Counted from the first letter of the stretch, positions 1 to 9,820 are shown. The stretch is DNA of 64,000 bases from Arion vulgaris (GCA_020796225.1 CM036761.1:38376428-38440427), one strand, 5' to 3'. Notes: generated from the letters alone by a model not told the origin. Numbers and translations are program-made.

Positions 1-231
1 AATCGTGGCATATCCTAAAGGACGTAGCCATCAACTACAGTAAACGAGTTGTTGATTTTCTAGGCACCACTTATACGTTCAGTAGTTTTCCATTGCTTTC
101 TGAACGGGTGGCGCCATCGTCCTTTGTTAAAATCAACGGAAACATTTTGTAAGAAAATTGTCCGCAGCGTGATTCGAACTCAGAACGTCGGGGTTAATAG
201 ACCGAGTCACTAACCCCTAGGCCCACAGACG
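1..231 (-). mobile_element. SINE-E copy, head 1, cut by window edge
   Basis: Matches the copies at 28053 and 41937. On the minus strand the tRNA-like head carries a B-box-like GTTCGAATC and an A-box-like stretch, followed by the body with the segments for GATGGCTACGTCCT and GTGGTGCCTAGAAAATC. The far 3' end lies at the window start, so completeness cannot be judged. Confidence 0.75.
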
Positions 232-676
232 TCACATGGTAACACACAAGCAAGCAAAATGAATAATCAAATCATGTAACTATCAACCAAGTTAACCACT
301 CTTTGGTCTGTGCGTTTTGCGCCGAGAACGTGGGTACGAGATACTAAAGAGAAATAAACGTGATGTTCTTCAGTTGTTTAGTGATCTCTTGTTGGATGAC
401 AGCTCAATAATTGATGGTGAATCTTTACAGCGTTTTAAGAAAACTGGTATTATACATTATACAAGTAACACAAGATTATGAGGGTCAGATTGAGATATAT
501 CTTTAATCAATGAGCAATGAGAATCATCAGCATATATTACCCTTCTTTATATGTTGGAGAATACTCAACAGTTTAATTTCATGAATTTGTTTTTCAATTT
601 AAATAGGATTAAGATTATTGTTAGAGTAATAAATCGATAAGAGTAGACTGTAAAGCCGCTGCCCGTGACAAATTCA
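232..676. other. AT-rich spacer with a small SINE fragment
   Basis: No gene seen. About 270-345 resembles the 3' part of the SINE-A/B superfamily (AAGTTAACCACTCTTTG followed by a GAGAACGTG-like segment), as also at 2330 and 56404. The rest is AT-rich and unrecognised. Confidence 0.4.
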
Positions 677-927
677 TTCTTCTTCTTTGCATTTGTTCTT
701 CGCGACCAATTTTAATCACTCTTTGTGATATGTTTGATCTTTGCCAAGAGCGTGTATATGTTGCACATTGGTTTGGTAGGCCCCTAAACACATATACTTG
801 TACACATTTAGGACACGTGCATCCGATTTCAGCCTAACCTCCTTAGTCGCCTCTTATGACATGCGTGACAGTTAACAGTGGTTCTATTCTTTACACCCCA
901 AATTTGGGCCCGGTAACCACTCGGGCG
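677..927 (-). mobile_element. SINE-A copy
   Basis: Nearly full length. On the minus strand it starts CGCCCGAGTGGTTACCGGG, contains AAATTTGGGGTGTAAAGAAT and ends in the (GAA)n tail. No obvious flanking duplication. Confidence 0.85.
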
Positions 928-939
928 AAACAGATCTAA

Positions 940-1090
940 ACGCGGGGTCTTATTGAGAAACTGAAGAAAGATGAATTATCACGGAAAGCCATAATGAGAA
1001 CAGCCAGAGAAAACGACAAATGGAGAACAACTGTTGATGCCATGTGCTCCACATGGAGCGGAGAGAAACAAGTCAAGTCCACGCGAGGAG
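940..1090 (+). mobile_element. LINE C-terminal coding fragment
   Basis: One plus-strand frame reads EKLKKDELSRKAIM, then KWRTTVDAMCSTW. This resembles the extreme C-terminus of LINE reverse transcriptases and is like the fragment at 5530. It is truncated 5' where it abuts the SINE-A head. The minus-strand open frames here are shadows. Confidence 0.5.
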
Positions 1091-1474
1091 CAAACCAAGT
1101 ACAATAGAAAGCGAAAGACAAGAAACTTAACTCCAGAACAAACAGACAGCACCAGCACTCCCTTCTTCCCTTCTGACATGGAAGACTTCAATTTTAATCT
1201 TAGATCCCGCTAAAACAGACACAAACATGGACACCTGTTTTACCTTATATACATTTATTTTTCTCAAGATTAGCAGAGAGACGATTTTAATTAAATCTCA
1301 GTTCACTCTTTGATACGAAAATCTTTGTACAATGCTTTCAGTACATTCAGTATAATTGTGTTTATAAGAACTGCTACATTGTGTGTGACGACGTTGTGAA
1401 CATTCTTATGTCGTGTGGAATGTACTGAAATATCCCAGTGTTTGTAGAGTTACTCCGGGCAACGTTAAGCCTGA
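1091..1474. other. spacer, nothing recognised
   Basis: AT-rich sequence with no repeat shared within the window and no convincing open frame. Confidence 0.4.
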
Positions 1475-1482
1475 TACTAGAT

Positions 1483-2189
1483 CAGTGTTTCCCAAATTGG
1501 GCGGTACCGCCCCAGTGGACGCTAAAGCGTTCCAGGGGGCGAGGGAAATAGTGGGTTCAGAAGAATTTAGGGGTGTTCAGACGATTAGGGGTCGGTGCGC
1601 CCTAGTGGTTACTGGAGCCTACATTTGGGGTGTAAAGAATAGAACCACTGTTACATGCCACGCATGTCGTAAGAGGGAACTAAGGAGGTTTGGATGAAAT
1701 CGGATGCACGTGTCCTAAAAGTGTAGAAGTCTATGCGTTGATGGGCATACCAAACCAATGTGCAACGTATACACGTTCTTGGCAAAGATCAAACATAAAA
1801 AGTGATTAAAATTGGTCGTAAAAACGAACGAAAAGAAGAAGAAGAAGAAGAGGGGTCGGTGGATCCTTCAAGAATAAATTAATAATTTCCTGATTTTGCG
1901 ATTGAATAATCATTTAAAATTTTTATTCTGCATTTAATTCATCGTATGCCTGTCTTGCACGATCCATTTTTTCCGCAATTTTCTATTTCATGTGTATAAT
2001 CATTTGAAAATTCACCATGTATGTCAAAAATATATATCAATGTTCTATGTCAAAGATAAAATAGAGTATGTATATATGTGGCGGGGGAGGAGTTGGCAAA
2101 CTGTTGTAATGTGGAGGAGAGTAGGAGGGCGTTACCAAGTTTATGTTGTGCAAAGTGGGCGGTGGGTCGAAAAAGTTTGGGAATCTATG
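1483..2189 (+). mobile_element. MITE-H copy 1 (hAT-like) with nested SINE-A
   Basis: Starts CAGTGTTTCCCAAATTGGG and ends with the imperfect complement GAAAAAGTTTGGGAATCTATG. It is flanked by a perfect 8-bp duplication TACTAGAT at 1475-1482 and 2190-2197, as hAT transposition leaves. The interior is non-coding. After removing the 253-bp SINE-A it is about 440 bp, like the copies at 43042 and 62942. Confidence 0.88.
1598..1850 (+). mobile_element. SINE-A nested in MITE-H
   Basis: Full-length SINE-A ending in (GAA)n. It is flanked by the 11-bp duplication AGGGGTCGGTG at 1587-1597 and 1851-1861, which lies inside the MITE. It therefore moved by target-primed retrotransposition after the MITE had landed. 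Confidence 0.9.
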
Positions 2190-2197
2190 TACTAGAT

Positions 2198-2640
2198 GAT
2201 TCAGAGCAATGTGATATATAGATATGTAACGTTGTATGTGCAATTTAAGAAGTGAAAACAAAATTGTTTTCTTTTCATTGTCATATATATGTATAACACA
2301 AGTTGAGAACCTCGCTTTAGTAACCTTTATTATTATTGTTCTTTGTGTTTGTTCTTATCAAATAATTTAACCACTCATTGTTATAGATTTGCACTGAGAA
2401 CGTGAATACGTTCCGTGGGTTTTAAAGAATCTACTTATATAGGACAGGCGCATCAAATAAATGTTGATCTAAAAAATGTTTATTTAATGTGGTTTTTAAA
2501 CTGTCGTTACTGCCTGTAGCACCGCTTTTTAGGTCGGTGTAGGACAGGAGGGAAGGACGTGAGTCTGAGGAATTTAATGGCCGCATGGATATTGCAATCG
2601 CCACGAAACTGTTCAGGTTAGAATTTGTTTATGTCTCTGA
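2198..2640. other. spacer with repeat fragments
   Basis: About 2330-2430 is a degraded SINE-A/B-like 3' fragment. About 2503-2595 (AACTGTCGTTACTGCC onward) recurs at 12775-12865, where it lies upstream of a SINE-E. No gene seen. Confidence 0.4.
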
Positions 2641-2735
2641 CAAGAATATTATTGGCATATCGTGGATTGAACACGGGTCTCTTGCATGACAGCCGCTGCT
2701 CTAATCCATTCGGTCAGACACTCATTCAATGTATT
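2640..2735 (-). mobile_element. tRNA-like SINE head fragment
   Basis: On the minus strand it reads TGACCGAATGGATTAGAGC, then GACCCGTGTTCAATCC, matching the plus-strand fragment at 19419. The box A-like and box B-like (GTTCAATCC) signals are correctly spaced, but no tRNA acceptor stem closes. Confidence 0.5.
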
Positions 2736-2786
2736 TAAAAACTGTGCTGTAATTTAATTTTTTACTCAATGTTCCTAGTTATTCTA

Positions 2787-3114
2787 AAACACGTAATCAC
2801 AAAGTACTGTAGTTTTACAAATTACAAAAACAATGACAAAATACAGGAACGTTTCGACCAACAAGGCCTTTATCAAACAAACGAACAACAGGAGTGACAA
2901 ATTTTAAAAAACAAATGGACGACCAAATACAAACGTTTCTAATGAAAATCTAGTTGATTCCCAGATTTTCATTAGAAACGTTTATTTGAGTCGTCCATTT
3001 GTTTTTAAATTTGTCCTCCTTTGTTCGTTTGCTGATAAAGGCCTTGTTGTCGAAACTTCCTTATTTTGTCATTGTTTTGTAATTGTAAACTACAGTACTT
3101 TGTGATTACGTGTT
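2787..3114. mobile_element. FB-I foldback element, copy 1
   Basis: Two inverted arms of about 155-165 bp (2787-2952 and 2962-3114) are separated by about 10 bp. Each arm has the motif GATAAAGGCCTTGTTG then TCGAAAC (plus strand 3032-3056, minus strand 2851-2875). It is followed by CCAATCAAATAGTTTTAC, also found beside copy 2. Penelope-like elements carry similar GAAACG hammerhead cores; that link is inference. Confidence 0.75.
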
Positions 3115-3291
3115 CTGCCAATCAAATAGTTTTACTGCAGTCTCATCTATTTATTCTACATCTTTCTATGCTCTGTTACATCAAATGTCCAGTTTCAACA
3201 AGTTCAAAACACTGTCTCAAGAACTAGGATTTAGCACAATGGCAGTATTGTGTGCGTTTCTCACAAAACAATTCTATTTCGTTCCACCATT
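3115..3291. other. flank of the foldback element
   Basis: The first 35 bp (CCAATCAAATAGTTTTACTG) are shared with the right flank of the 34.3-kb copy, so the element may extend past the arms. The remainder is unique. Confidence 0.35.
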
Positions 3292-3390
3292 ATGAATTCT
3301 GCATTTAATTCATCTTATACCCGTCTTGCACGATCCATTTTTTCAGCAATTTTCTATTTCATGTATATAATCATTTGAAAATTTCAGATG
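3292..3390 (+). mobile_element. MITE-H internal fragment
   Basis: About 95 bp match MITE-H interior 1924-2015 (CTTGCACGATCCATTTTTTC and following). No terminal repeats remain. Confidence 0.7.
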
Positions 3391-3439
3391 TGCTGCAATG
3401 GAAACAACGTCCTATAAAGGATACGCACCTTGATGATGA

Positions 3440-3575
3440 TGATTATGAATTCAGACGTAGTCATGAAGCCTAATGTGACATCTCTGACTAATATTTGGGT
3501 GAAGTCTTGATTTTCTTATAACAAGTGTCTCTTACCATTCAGGCGAGCCTCAGTCTGACTTCAGAATTACTTGTA
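3440..3575 (-). mobile_element. SINE-J fragment
   Basis: Shares GAATTCAGACGTAGTCATG, a GTGAAGTCTTGATTT-like segment and CATTCAGGCGAG with the copies at 31548, 51239 and 60845. Confidence 0.6.
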
Positions 3576-3852
3576 ATTTATATCCGTAAGATAATAATAG
3601 CCGTCCATTGCAAGCGATGATCACAACAGGCTCAGACGTGTGCTGCTGCACCTCTTTGGTGTGTGCGCAGAGGTGACTGCAGAGTCCAATCCTAGAACAC
3701 AATCCCCTACTACAGGTGGGCATACATGATCAAGGTTAGACATGTGGGTGTTGCGTGTTCTGTCTTTTTATGCGCAGCTCGTTTTCTCTGTGCCTCAACG
3801 ACACGTAATTTAGATCCCCAAGTGATGGATCGAGGTGTTTTGTAATTAAAAA

Positions 3853-4037
3853 ACATGGGACGTTAGACGACAGGTGACAAGCTCCCTGTTAGTGCAGGTT
3901 CAATTTCGCTGGCCGGCAGAAAAGCCACAGATTCTCCAGATTTACGGTGTTCGTGGCACCGAACCGAAGGCTTACGATTCATATGACACCGAGCCGAAGA
4001 GCTAAAAGCTCAACTCTTCTGGATCGAAAAAATAAAT
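3853..4037 (+). mobile_element. SINE-C copy 1
   Basis: tRNA-derived head with B-box-like GGTTCAATTTCGC, body with GGTGTTCGTGGCACCGAACC, and a poly-A tail. The extreme 5' end is diverged compared with 8574 and 61870. Confidence 0.8.
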
Positions 4038-4283
4038 GAAACCACAAACATTGCGCAGACTGAGGTGTGTTGTCCCCAGCGTGGCCCGGCAACATAGATT
4101 CTGTTATCTGATGCTACGGCCTAAGTTCGTCTCGAACCACTACATTTATGTGGTCACAAGTGCAGAGTGTTATCAACTTCACTATCGACGACCACAGAGT
4201 ATTTGAAACCAGCGTTAACGTAGTGGTTAGTACTCTTTTTTACACAAGATACACTCAAGAACTCGACGAAATCTTTTGGCATA

Positions 4284-4517
4284 GATGTCAACAACTGGGA
4301 GAATGCTGCTCAAGACAGATTAGCCTGGAGCACATTTCTTCGACACGGTTCCTCGGCCTGCGAGGCAGATAGAACAGCACGGATGGAGCAAAGACGTCAA
4401 AACAAAAAGGCAGTAAGACTTCCCACAAGTGCAAGTATACCTTGCCCACACTGTACACGAACATTTCAAGCCCGTATCGGGCTCACTAGTCATCTACGCA
4501 CACACAGACAAACATAG
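4284..4517 (+). mobile_element. LINE ORF C-terminus with C2H2 zinc finger
   Basis: A 77-residue open stretch ends at a stop at 4515-4517. It reads NNWENAAQDRLAW, a charged linker, then CPHCTRTFQARIGLTSHLRTH-like residues (C-x2-C-x12-H-x3-H). Many animal LINE polyproteins end in a WE..A.DR..W segment followed by such a finger. Upstream reverse transcriptase is missing (5' truncation). Confidence 0.65.
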
Positions 4518-4706
4518 CGCAACTACATTCCCTTGGATGAAAATTTGTGTAGTCATCATCACCCGTGATGGACGAGCATCACATCACTCTTTTTTCAAAT
4601 TTCACAGTGTTATTTCTTTCGACCATAACAACTCTCAGCTTACCCAGCCTCTATTCAGCATCTAATAAGCATTTCGATGAAAAGACAGACATCGTGACGG
4701 TCATCA

Positions 4707-4955
4707 ATTCTTTTTTGCGTTCGTTCTTTACGACCTATTCTAATCACTCTTTGTGATATGTTTGATCTTTGCCAAGAACGTGCATACGTTGTACTTGATT
4801 TGGTAGGTCCCTAAACGCATAGACTTCTACACGTTTAGGACACTTGCATCCAATTTCAGCCAAAACTCCTTAGTCGTCACTTACGACATGCGCGGCATGT
4901 AACAGGGGTTCTATCCTTTACACCCCAAATTTGGGCCCCAGTAATCACTCGGGCG
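4707..4955 (-). mobile_element. SINE-A copy
   Basis: Full-length in layout but more diverged than most (GACCTATTCTAATCAC at the 3' side, CACTCGGGCG at the head). The (GAA)n tail is degraded to T-rich sequence. Confidence 0.8.
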
Positions 4956-5217
4956 ACGATGACCACATCACCCGTAGCGTGTTTTTCTACTTTGGTCTTA
5001 ATACTTTGATCTTAACACCGCATACAGCAATATAACTCTTGGTAGGTAAACGTGTTGTTTCCTTTTATTTGTTTCACTTTACAAACTTGTTCTAGTTTTA
5101 TTTCTTAAAAGCATTGGAGAATAGCAATTACAATTAGAACGAGTAAGAAAAAAAACCAAATTGAGTCAACTTGAACAAAAAGTTCAAGACAACAAGGAAG
5201 TAATAATAAAGAGATTT
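4956..5217. other. spacer, nothing recognised
   Basis: AT-rich, with no shared repeat or coding signal. Confidence 0.4.
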
Positions 5218-5465
5218 TCCTCTTCGAAGGCTCAATCTCGACCAATTGTTAAACTATGCTTTGTGATTTGTATGTGATCTGAGCCTTAGAGCGATTGTAC
5301 CTTGTGCCAGTTATGCGTCTACAAGTAAGCCAACACATCCAATTTGTGCAACACTTTTTATTTACTAGGGTAGCTTCTCTAGGTCACTACCTCAGTTGCT
5401 TCTTACGACATGCCATGTAGGTAGCAGTGATACTATTCTTTGCTCCCCTTGCGAGCTTGGCAACA
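5218..5465 (-). mobile_element. SINE-B copy
   Basis: Recognisable by ACTAGGGTAGCTTCTCTAGG and by TGTGATTTGTATGTGATCTG near the 3' end. Both ends are diverged. Confidence 0.8.
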
Positions 5466-5529
5466 CACAGTCCAGATAAAGAGATTAAAAAAATGTATAT
5501 TTTAATTATTATTTTCGTAACGTTTTTAA

Positions 5530-5705
5530 CACCAGTGGAACCCGTAAGAAAAACGAAAAAGGGAACGTTCTAAACATACTTGGAGAGGAGCCTTCTTGAG
5601 GAACTGAGGGGTGCTGGACTTTCCTGGAAGGCCATAAATAAAACAGCAGGAGACCAGGAAAAGTGACGAACAACTGTTGAGACTCAGATCTCTTGGAGGA
5701 GCTGG
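5530..5705 (+). mobile_element. LINE C-terminal fragment
   Basis: The plus strand reads KRKRERSKHTW then, after a frameshift, SLLEELRGAGLSWKAI and RTTVETQISW. This is the GRPRxTW-type C-terminal region of LINE reverse transcriptases. It contains a stop and a frameshift. The 94-residue minus-strand frame here is a shadow. Confidence 0.6.
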
Positions 5706-5837
5706 GAGGAGTGAAAGAAAAGATATCATTAACTTTGAAGAAATTTCTTGAAAAGAAAAAATTAATGAAGTGAGAAACAGAACATCAGGGACAACTGATA
5801 AAGGATCCATATTATCAAGTCAACAGAAAGAACAAGT

Positions 5838-5920
5838 TGTAATCATTAAACTTCGTGCAGGCAACCAGAGGCTGAGATAGCATATGTTTAACAAGCTAAA
5901 GATGTTAACTTCTGATCCTT
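5838..5920 (+). repeat. left copy of duplication flanking SINE-A
   Basis: TAATCATTAAACTTCGTGC through AACAAGCTAAAGATGTTAAC is repeated at 6175-6366. Here the 24-bp AGAGGCT motif occurs once; in the right copy it is expanded about six times. Confidence 0.7.
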
Positions 5921-6174
5921 CGCCCAGTGGTTACCGGGGCCCAAATTTGGGGTGTAAAGAATAGAACCACTGTTACCTACCACGCATGTCGTAAGAGGCG
6001 AATAAAGAGGTTTGGCTGAAATCGGATGCATGTGTCCTAAGCGTGTAGAAGTCTATGTGTTTAGGGGCCTACCAAACCAATGTGCAACGTATACACGTTC
6101 TTGGCAAGATCAAACATATCGCAAAGAGTGATTAAAATTGGTCGTAAAGAACGAACTCAAAGAAGAAGAAGAAG
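5921..6174 (+). mobile_element. SINE-A copy between two duplicated segments
   Basis: Full-length SINE-A with (GAA)n tail. Instead of a short target duplication it sits between two related segments of about 80 bp (before expansion). Confidence 0.85.
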
Positions 6175-6181
6175 TAATCAT

Positions 6182-6336
6182 TAAACTTCGTGCAGGCCAT
6201 CAGAGGCTCCATCGTGCAGGCCACTAGAGGCTCCATCGTGCAGGCCACCAGAGGCTCCATCGTGCAGGTAACTAGAGGCTCCATCCTGCAGGCCACCAGA
6301 GGCTCCTTCGTACCGGCCACTAGAGGCTGCAATGGC
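6182..6336 (+). repeat. 24-bp tandem repeat, about 6 copies
   Basis: Unit CAGGCCACTAGAGGCTCC plus ATCGTG. It gives an 8-residue repeat on the minus strand (MEPLVACT), but this is only a product of a unit divisible by three and not a gene. Confidence 0.8.
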
Positions 6337-6453
6337 ATATTTTGAACAAGCTAAAGATATGAACTTCTTATTAAGTTTCTTGTAGTTCTGATAAAATAAC
6401 TTTTGAACACATTTTCAAAAACATGTCCAGCCTATGTGAAGTAACTAGGACTT

Positions 6454-6626
6454 CTTCTTTGAACTCTCCATATCGACCATATATTAACCACTCTGTGATT
6501 TGTATGTGATATGAGCCTAAGAGTGATTGTACGTTGTGCCAGTCATACGCTTACAAGTAGGCCAGCACATCCGATTTCTGTGATGCTTTTTATTTACTAG
6601 TGTAGCTTCCCTAGGTCTTACAGCAG
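6454..6626 (-). mobile_element. SINE-B copy, head missing
   Basis: Retains the 3' two thirds (ATATCGACC, TAGGCCAGCACATCCG, GTAGCTTCCCTAGG) and stops at CAGTCGC. A LINE fragment is inserted immediately beside it. Confidence 0.8.
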
Positions 6627-6636
6627 TCGCAAACTG

Positions 6637-7008
6637 CTCTCTCTCTCTCTTTGCCTTTTTACCCCGGGTTGGGGCATAGGCTCTCAACCAACTCATGCCA
6701 AGTCTTCCTATCTCTAGCTATCTCCTGCAGCCCCCTCCAGCTCTTCTTTATATTGTTGATCTCCGCCTCCAAATCTTTTCTCCATGTATTTCTCGGCCTC
6801 CCTTCTTTCGCTGTCCCTGCGGTTCAGGCAAGGACCCTTCTTGTTATATTCCCCTCCGGTTTCGCAAAGTGTGTCCTATCCAGCGCCAGCGTCTTTTTTT
6901 AACCTGTTCGTTCACTGGAATCTGTCTTGTTCTCTCCATAAGTTCCTCATTTGTGACCCTATCATACCATCTTATTCCCTCTATTCTGCGCAGACACCAG
7001 TTGATGAA
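6637..7008 (-). mobile_element. 5'-truncated LINE fragment with target duplication
   Basis: The minus strand encodes INWCLRRIEGIRWYDRVTNEE, RWRWIGHTLRKPEGN and LEAEINNIKKSWRGLQE in broken frames, then a (GA)n tail. It is flanked by TCGCAAACTG at 6627-6636 and 7009-7018. The same LINE subfamily recurs at 16690, 21546 and 41383. The plus-strand proline/serine-rich frames are shadows. Confidence 0.8.
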
Positions 7009-7133
7009 TCGCAAACTGTTAGCAATAGTTATTCTATTTGAAACAATGACTAATCGCTGATAAAATAGCTCTACCTCATATCGTAATATTTAATCCCTTC
7101 TTCGTATGTGAAACTGAGTTACGTTCCTGTCTC

Positions 7134-7172
7134 CTACTACTGCTGCTGCTGCTGCTGCCCTGCTGCTGCTGC
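7134..7172 (+). repeat. (CTG)n microsatellite
   Basis: About ten CTG/GCTG triplets with one interruption; no surrounding reading frame suggests a polyglutamine or polyleucine protein. Confidence 0.8.
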
Positions 7173-7774
7173 TCGGGGTTTTATCAAAGATGTCATTGAC
7201 ATATTTTGTTGTAACATAGACGCTGGGGAATACAAGTCTTCATAACCTGTTATATCTTATCCCAGGATATATTCGTTCACCTTGTGGCACTGCAGTTTTC
7301 CAAGCATAACTAAATTTCATCGCTGCAAACCAGCTTTTTTATAACCTTATTTCTATTAGCAAACCTGGAACACATTTTCTTAGCTTTCTGTTTTATGAAG
7401 ACATATATTAAATACTGCACTTTTTTCCTAGCCTTTGTATGAACTCTGGCATTTTTATTTGGAATTTCGTAACAAATAAGCTTAAATTTCTTTGTTATAA
7501 TGTTTGTATTTTTTGTTCGTTTGCCATGAGCTGTCATAACATTTTGACATAACGACATGATAAATATCTCAGATTTCCATCTGTATTCTAACTTTTGTTT
7601 TTACTTGCCGTAGTAATTGAAATATTTGCTCTGAAACTTACACCACCAATTATTTATTGAAAGTGCAGCATAGAGATGTCATAAAAAACGAAGCGAATTT
7701 AATCATTTGAATGTACAGCTTTTTTTTTTTTTTTTTGTAGAGGTTGAGATATAAGGTATTGTTTGGGGGACTGC
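7173..7774. other. AT-rich spacer, nothing recognised
   Basis: Includes a T15 run near 7720. The 82-residue minus-strand frame at 7310-7558 is lysine-rich, AT-driven and unsupported. Confidence 0.4.
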
Positions 7775-8145
7775 CTAGATTAGTTGATAGTAGCTCGGCC
7801 TGCTAGCTGTGAGACGCCTCATAGCTCGGGTTCGAACCCACTGTCCGGCATTTGTTCGAGTCCCTGGTCTTACTCAGGACGATAACGTGAGTACCTCTGA
7901 AGTCGGAGAAAATCTGCCTGTATGGCGAGGAATACTAATTACGAGTACATTGAGCACACGGCTGCCAGTGTAAAGTAATTTACAATGTACACGCTGCTGC
8001 CATTGTAAGAAATTGGAAAAACGGATTTTCACGCAAAAATCAGAGATGAAACTTCGTCTGAGTTGAAAGCGGACGGAAAAAAAGATATTGTTTTTCAAGG
8101 AGGTCGGCGTACGGCTTGGGTAGTCATTTGAAGTAAAGCCATTGT
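7775..8145 (+). mobile_element. SINE-J, longest copy with tRNA-like head
   Basis: The head has a box B-like GGGTTCGAACCC. The body has GTACCTCTGAAGTCGGAG (also at the right window edge) and TTTTCACGCAAAAATCAG, the segment found inverted in other J fragments. It links the 5' and 3' pieces seen separately elsewhere. Confidence 0.6.
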
Positions 8146-8214
8146 AGGCGTGTTCAGTTCTTCCTGCAGTTGATTCTCCTGTTACCCTCATTGTCTTATT
8201 TTCTTTCGTTCTAC

Positions 8215-8476
8215 CGCCCGTGTATTGCCGGGGCTCTCAAGAGGAGCAAAGAATAGTTACCATAAAGTCTACAAGGCATGTCGTAAAATACGACTGAGGT
8301 AGGGAGCCTATTCAAGCTACCTAGTAAATAAAAAAACGTCGCAGAAATCGGATGTGCTGGTCTACTTGTAGGCGCATAACTAGCACATCGTACAATCGCT
8401 TTTAGGCTCAGATCATATAAACATGACAAATAAGGGTTAACAAGTGGTCGATATGAGGTGTTTGAAGAAGAAGAAG
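8215..8476 (+). mobile_element. SINE-B copy
   Basis: CGCCCGTGTATTGCCGGGG head through the (GAA)n tail, full length with scattered substitutions. The minus-strand frame over it is a shadow. Confidence 0.85.
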
Positions 8477-8573
8477 AAGTTCTCATCTCTGTTCATGTTA
8501 TACGGATGACTGTTTTGTAACATTTTTCTTCTTCTTCTCTTCCACCATTGACTTCTTTATAGAAGTGTTGGCG

Positions 8574-8780
8574 CCCTCGTGCCCAGCGTGTTCGTAGCGC
8601 GTTGGACTACTGGTGACTAGTCATCTGTAAGTGCGGGTTCAACTCCACGGACTGGCAGAAAAGCTACAGGTTCCCCAGATTTACGGTGTTCGTGGCACCA
8701 AGCCGAAGGGTTACGATGTCCATGACACCGAGCCGAAGAGCTTTCAGCCCAAGTGCTTCTGGATCTGAAAAAAAATAAAA
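8574..8780 (+). mobile_element. SINE-C copy 2, inserted in a LINE
   Basis: tRNA-derived (TAGCGCGTTGG box A-like, GGTTCAACTCC box B-like) with an A-rich tail. It is flanked by a perfect 15-bp duplication ATAGAAGTGTTGGCG at 8559-8573 and 8781-8795, so it is a clean retroinsertion. Confidence 0.93.
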
Positions 8781-8786
8781 ATAGAA

Positions 8787-9155
8787 GTGTTGGCGGTGAA
8801 ATGTAGTGATCTTGTGTGTGCTTGTTTTAAGGCACTTTGTAAGCTGATATTCATGTTCGTAAGGCTGTTCTTGATGCCGTCACTCCATCTTTTGCGTTGT
8901 CTTCCTCTTGCCTTGTACTCATTATACTTTTTCTGTGTGGCTCGCTGTGGTAGGCGATACCAGGGTATTCTGGTCAGGTGTGCAAACCATTTAATCTGTT
9001 GTTCTTTTATGAATTGCATGACTGGTTTCACATCCAATCTCCTCATTTCTTCATTTCTAATTTTGTCTCTTATTGTCACACCTGCAGCTCTTCTAAGACA
9101 TTTGCTATTGCCTTGTTAAATGTCCATGCTTCACATCCATAAACACAATTAAGTG
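8787..9155 (-). mobile_element. LINE C-terminal fragment (host of SINE-C)
   Basis: The minus strand reads YGCEAWTF, then after a frameshift RDKIRNEEMRRLDV, IKWFAHLTRIPWYRLP and GRQRKRWSDGI. These are hallmarks of the region after the reverse transcriptase palm (YGSETWT, WFGHL, GRPRKRW). The 111-residue frame ends inside the SINE-C. Confidence 0.75.
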
Positions 9156-9600
9156 AATACTGTATATTATACTACCATACATCAACAACAGTAACCTACA
9201 TCTGACACACAAAAAACATAACCTCGCCTTAAATACTGGGCCACCAGATCTTATAACTCTCCCATAACAAGATCACAACATAACACCCAGAGAGTGATAG
9301 ATCCTTTTTGAAAACATACACCAATATCCATCCCTCGGGTACGTTTCCTGCCTTCTCTTGTGGTGACATTTATCAAGCTTAAATTTCTAGAACACCATTT
9401 AATTAATTTCTTTGGTCTGTTTGCCTCCAAGGGATTCCTCACTCAAAAAGGAAAAATTATGCAGAGGGTAATCTAAACATTTGTGTGAGGTAGATATCCT
9501 GATACGGACTTGAACAGGAATATTTCTCTTGTTGGTACTGCTACCAAACACAAGAACATGATCTACTGCATATTTAAATCTGAGATCATTTTCTTCCCAG
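9156..9600. other. spacer, no gene recognised
   Basis: Moderate complexity, with no repeat shared within the window. It ends in a pyrimidine-rich stretch and CAG at 9600 that could act as a splice acceptor. Confidence 0.35.
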
Positions 9601-9820
9601 CGTGACAGCGTTGAGAATCCAATAGAAGCAGTCTTAGAACTCGACGACAGATATGTCAATATTGTGAAACTGTCTATGCAGGGTGTGCCAGTAAACGATG
9701 AGATGCTCAAGGGGGCTTGGGGAATAGAACACCAGATCTGTTTATGCATGATGCACAATAAAATAGGCGATTCACTTAATTTTGAGAAGCATTTATACCT
9801 GCAAAAGTTGTACATCTGTA
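9601..9820 (+). CDS. possible host exon, unidentified
   Basis: After TTTTCTTCCCAG the frame stays open for 73 residues, beginning RDSVENPIEAVLELDDRY and continuing VNIVKLSMQGVPVNDEML, until a SINE-B starts. Composition is protein-like and the segment is not repeated elsewhere here. I do not recognise a family, and no good downstream donor is certain. The 163-residue minus-strand frame across it is probably the shadow. Confidence 0.25.

Noticed and set aside
3032..3056. Active hammerhead ribozyme.
   Set aside because: Key core positions are altered in most copies and stems I and III could not be verified by eye; kept only as a hammerhead-like motif.
6651..7060. Overlapping plus-strand frames rich in proline, serine and leucine.
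   Set aside because: The minus strand of the same interval encodes recognisable LINE motifs flanked by a target duplication.
7134..7172. CTG repeat as a polyglutamine-coding tract.
   Set aside because: No surrounding open frame or exon signal supports coding.
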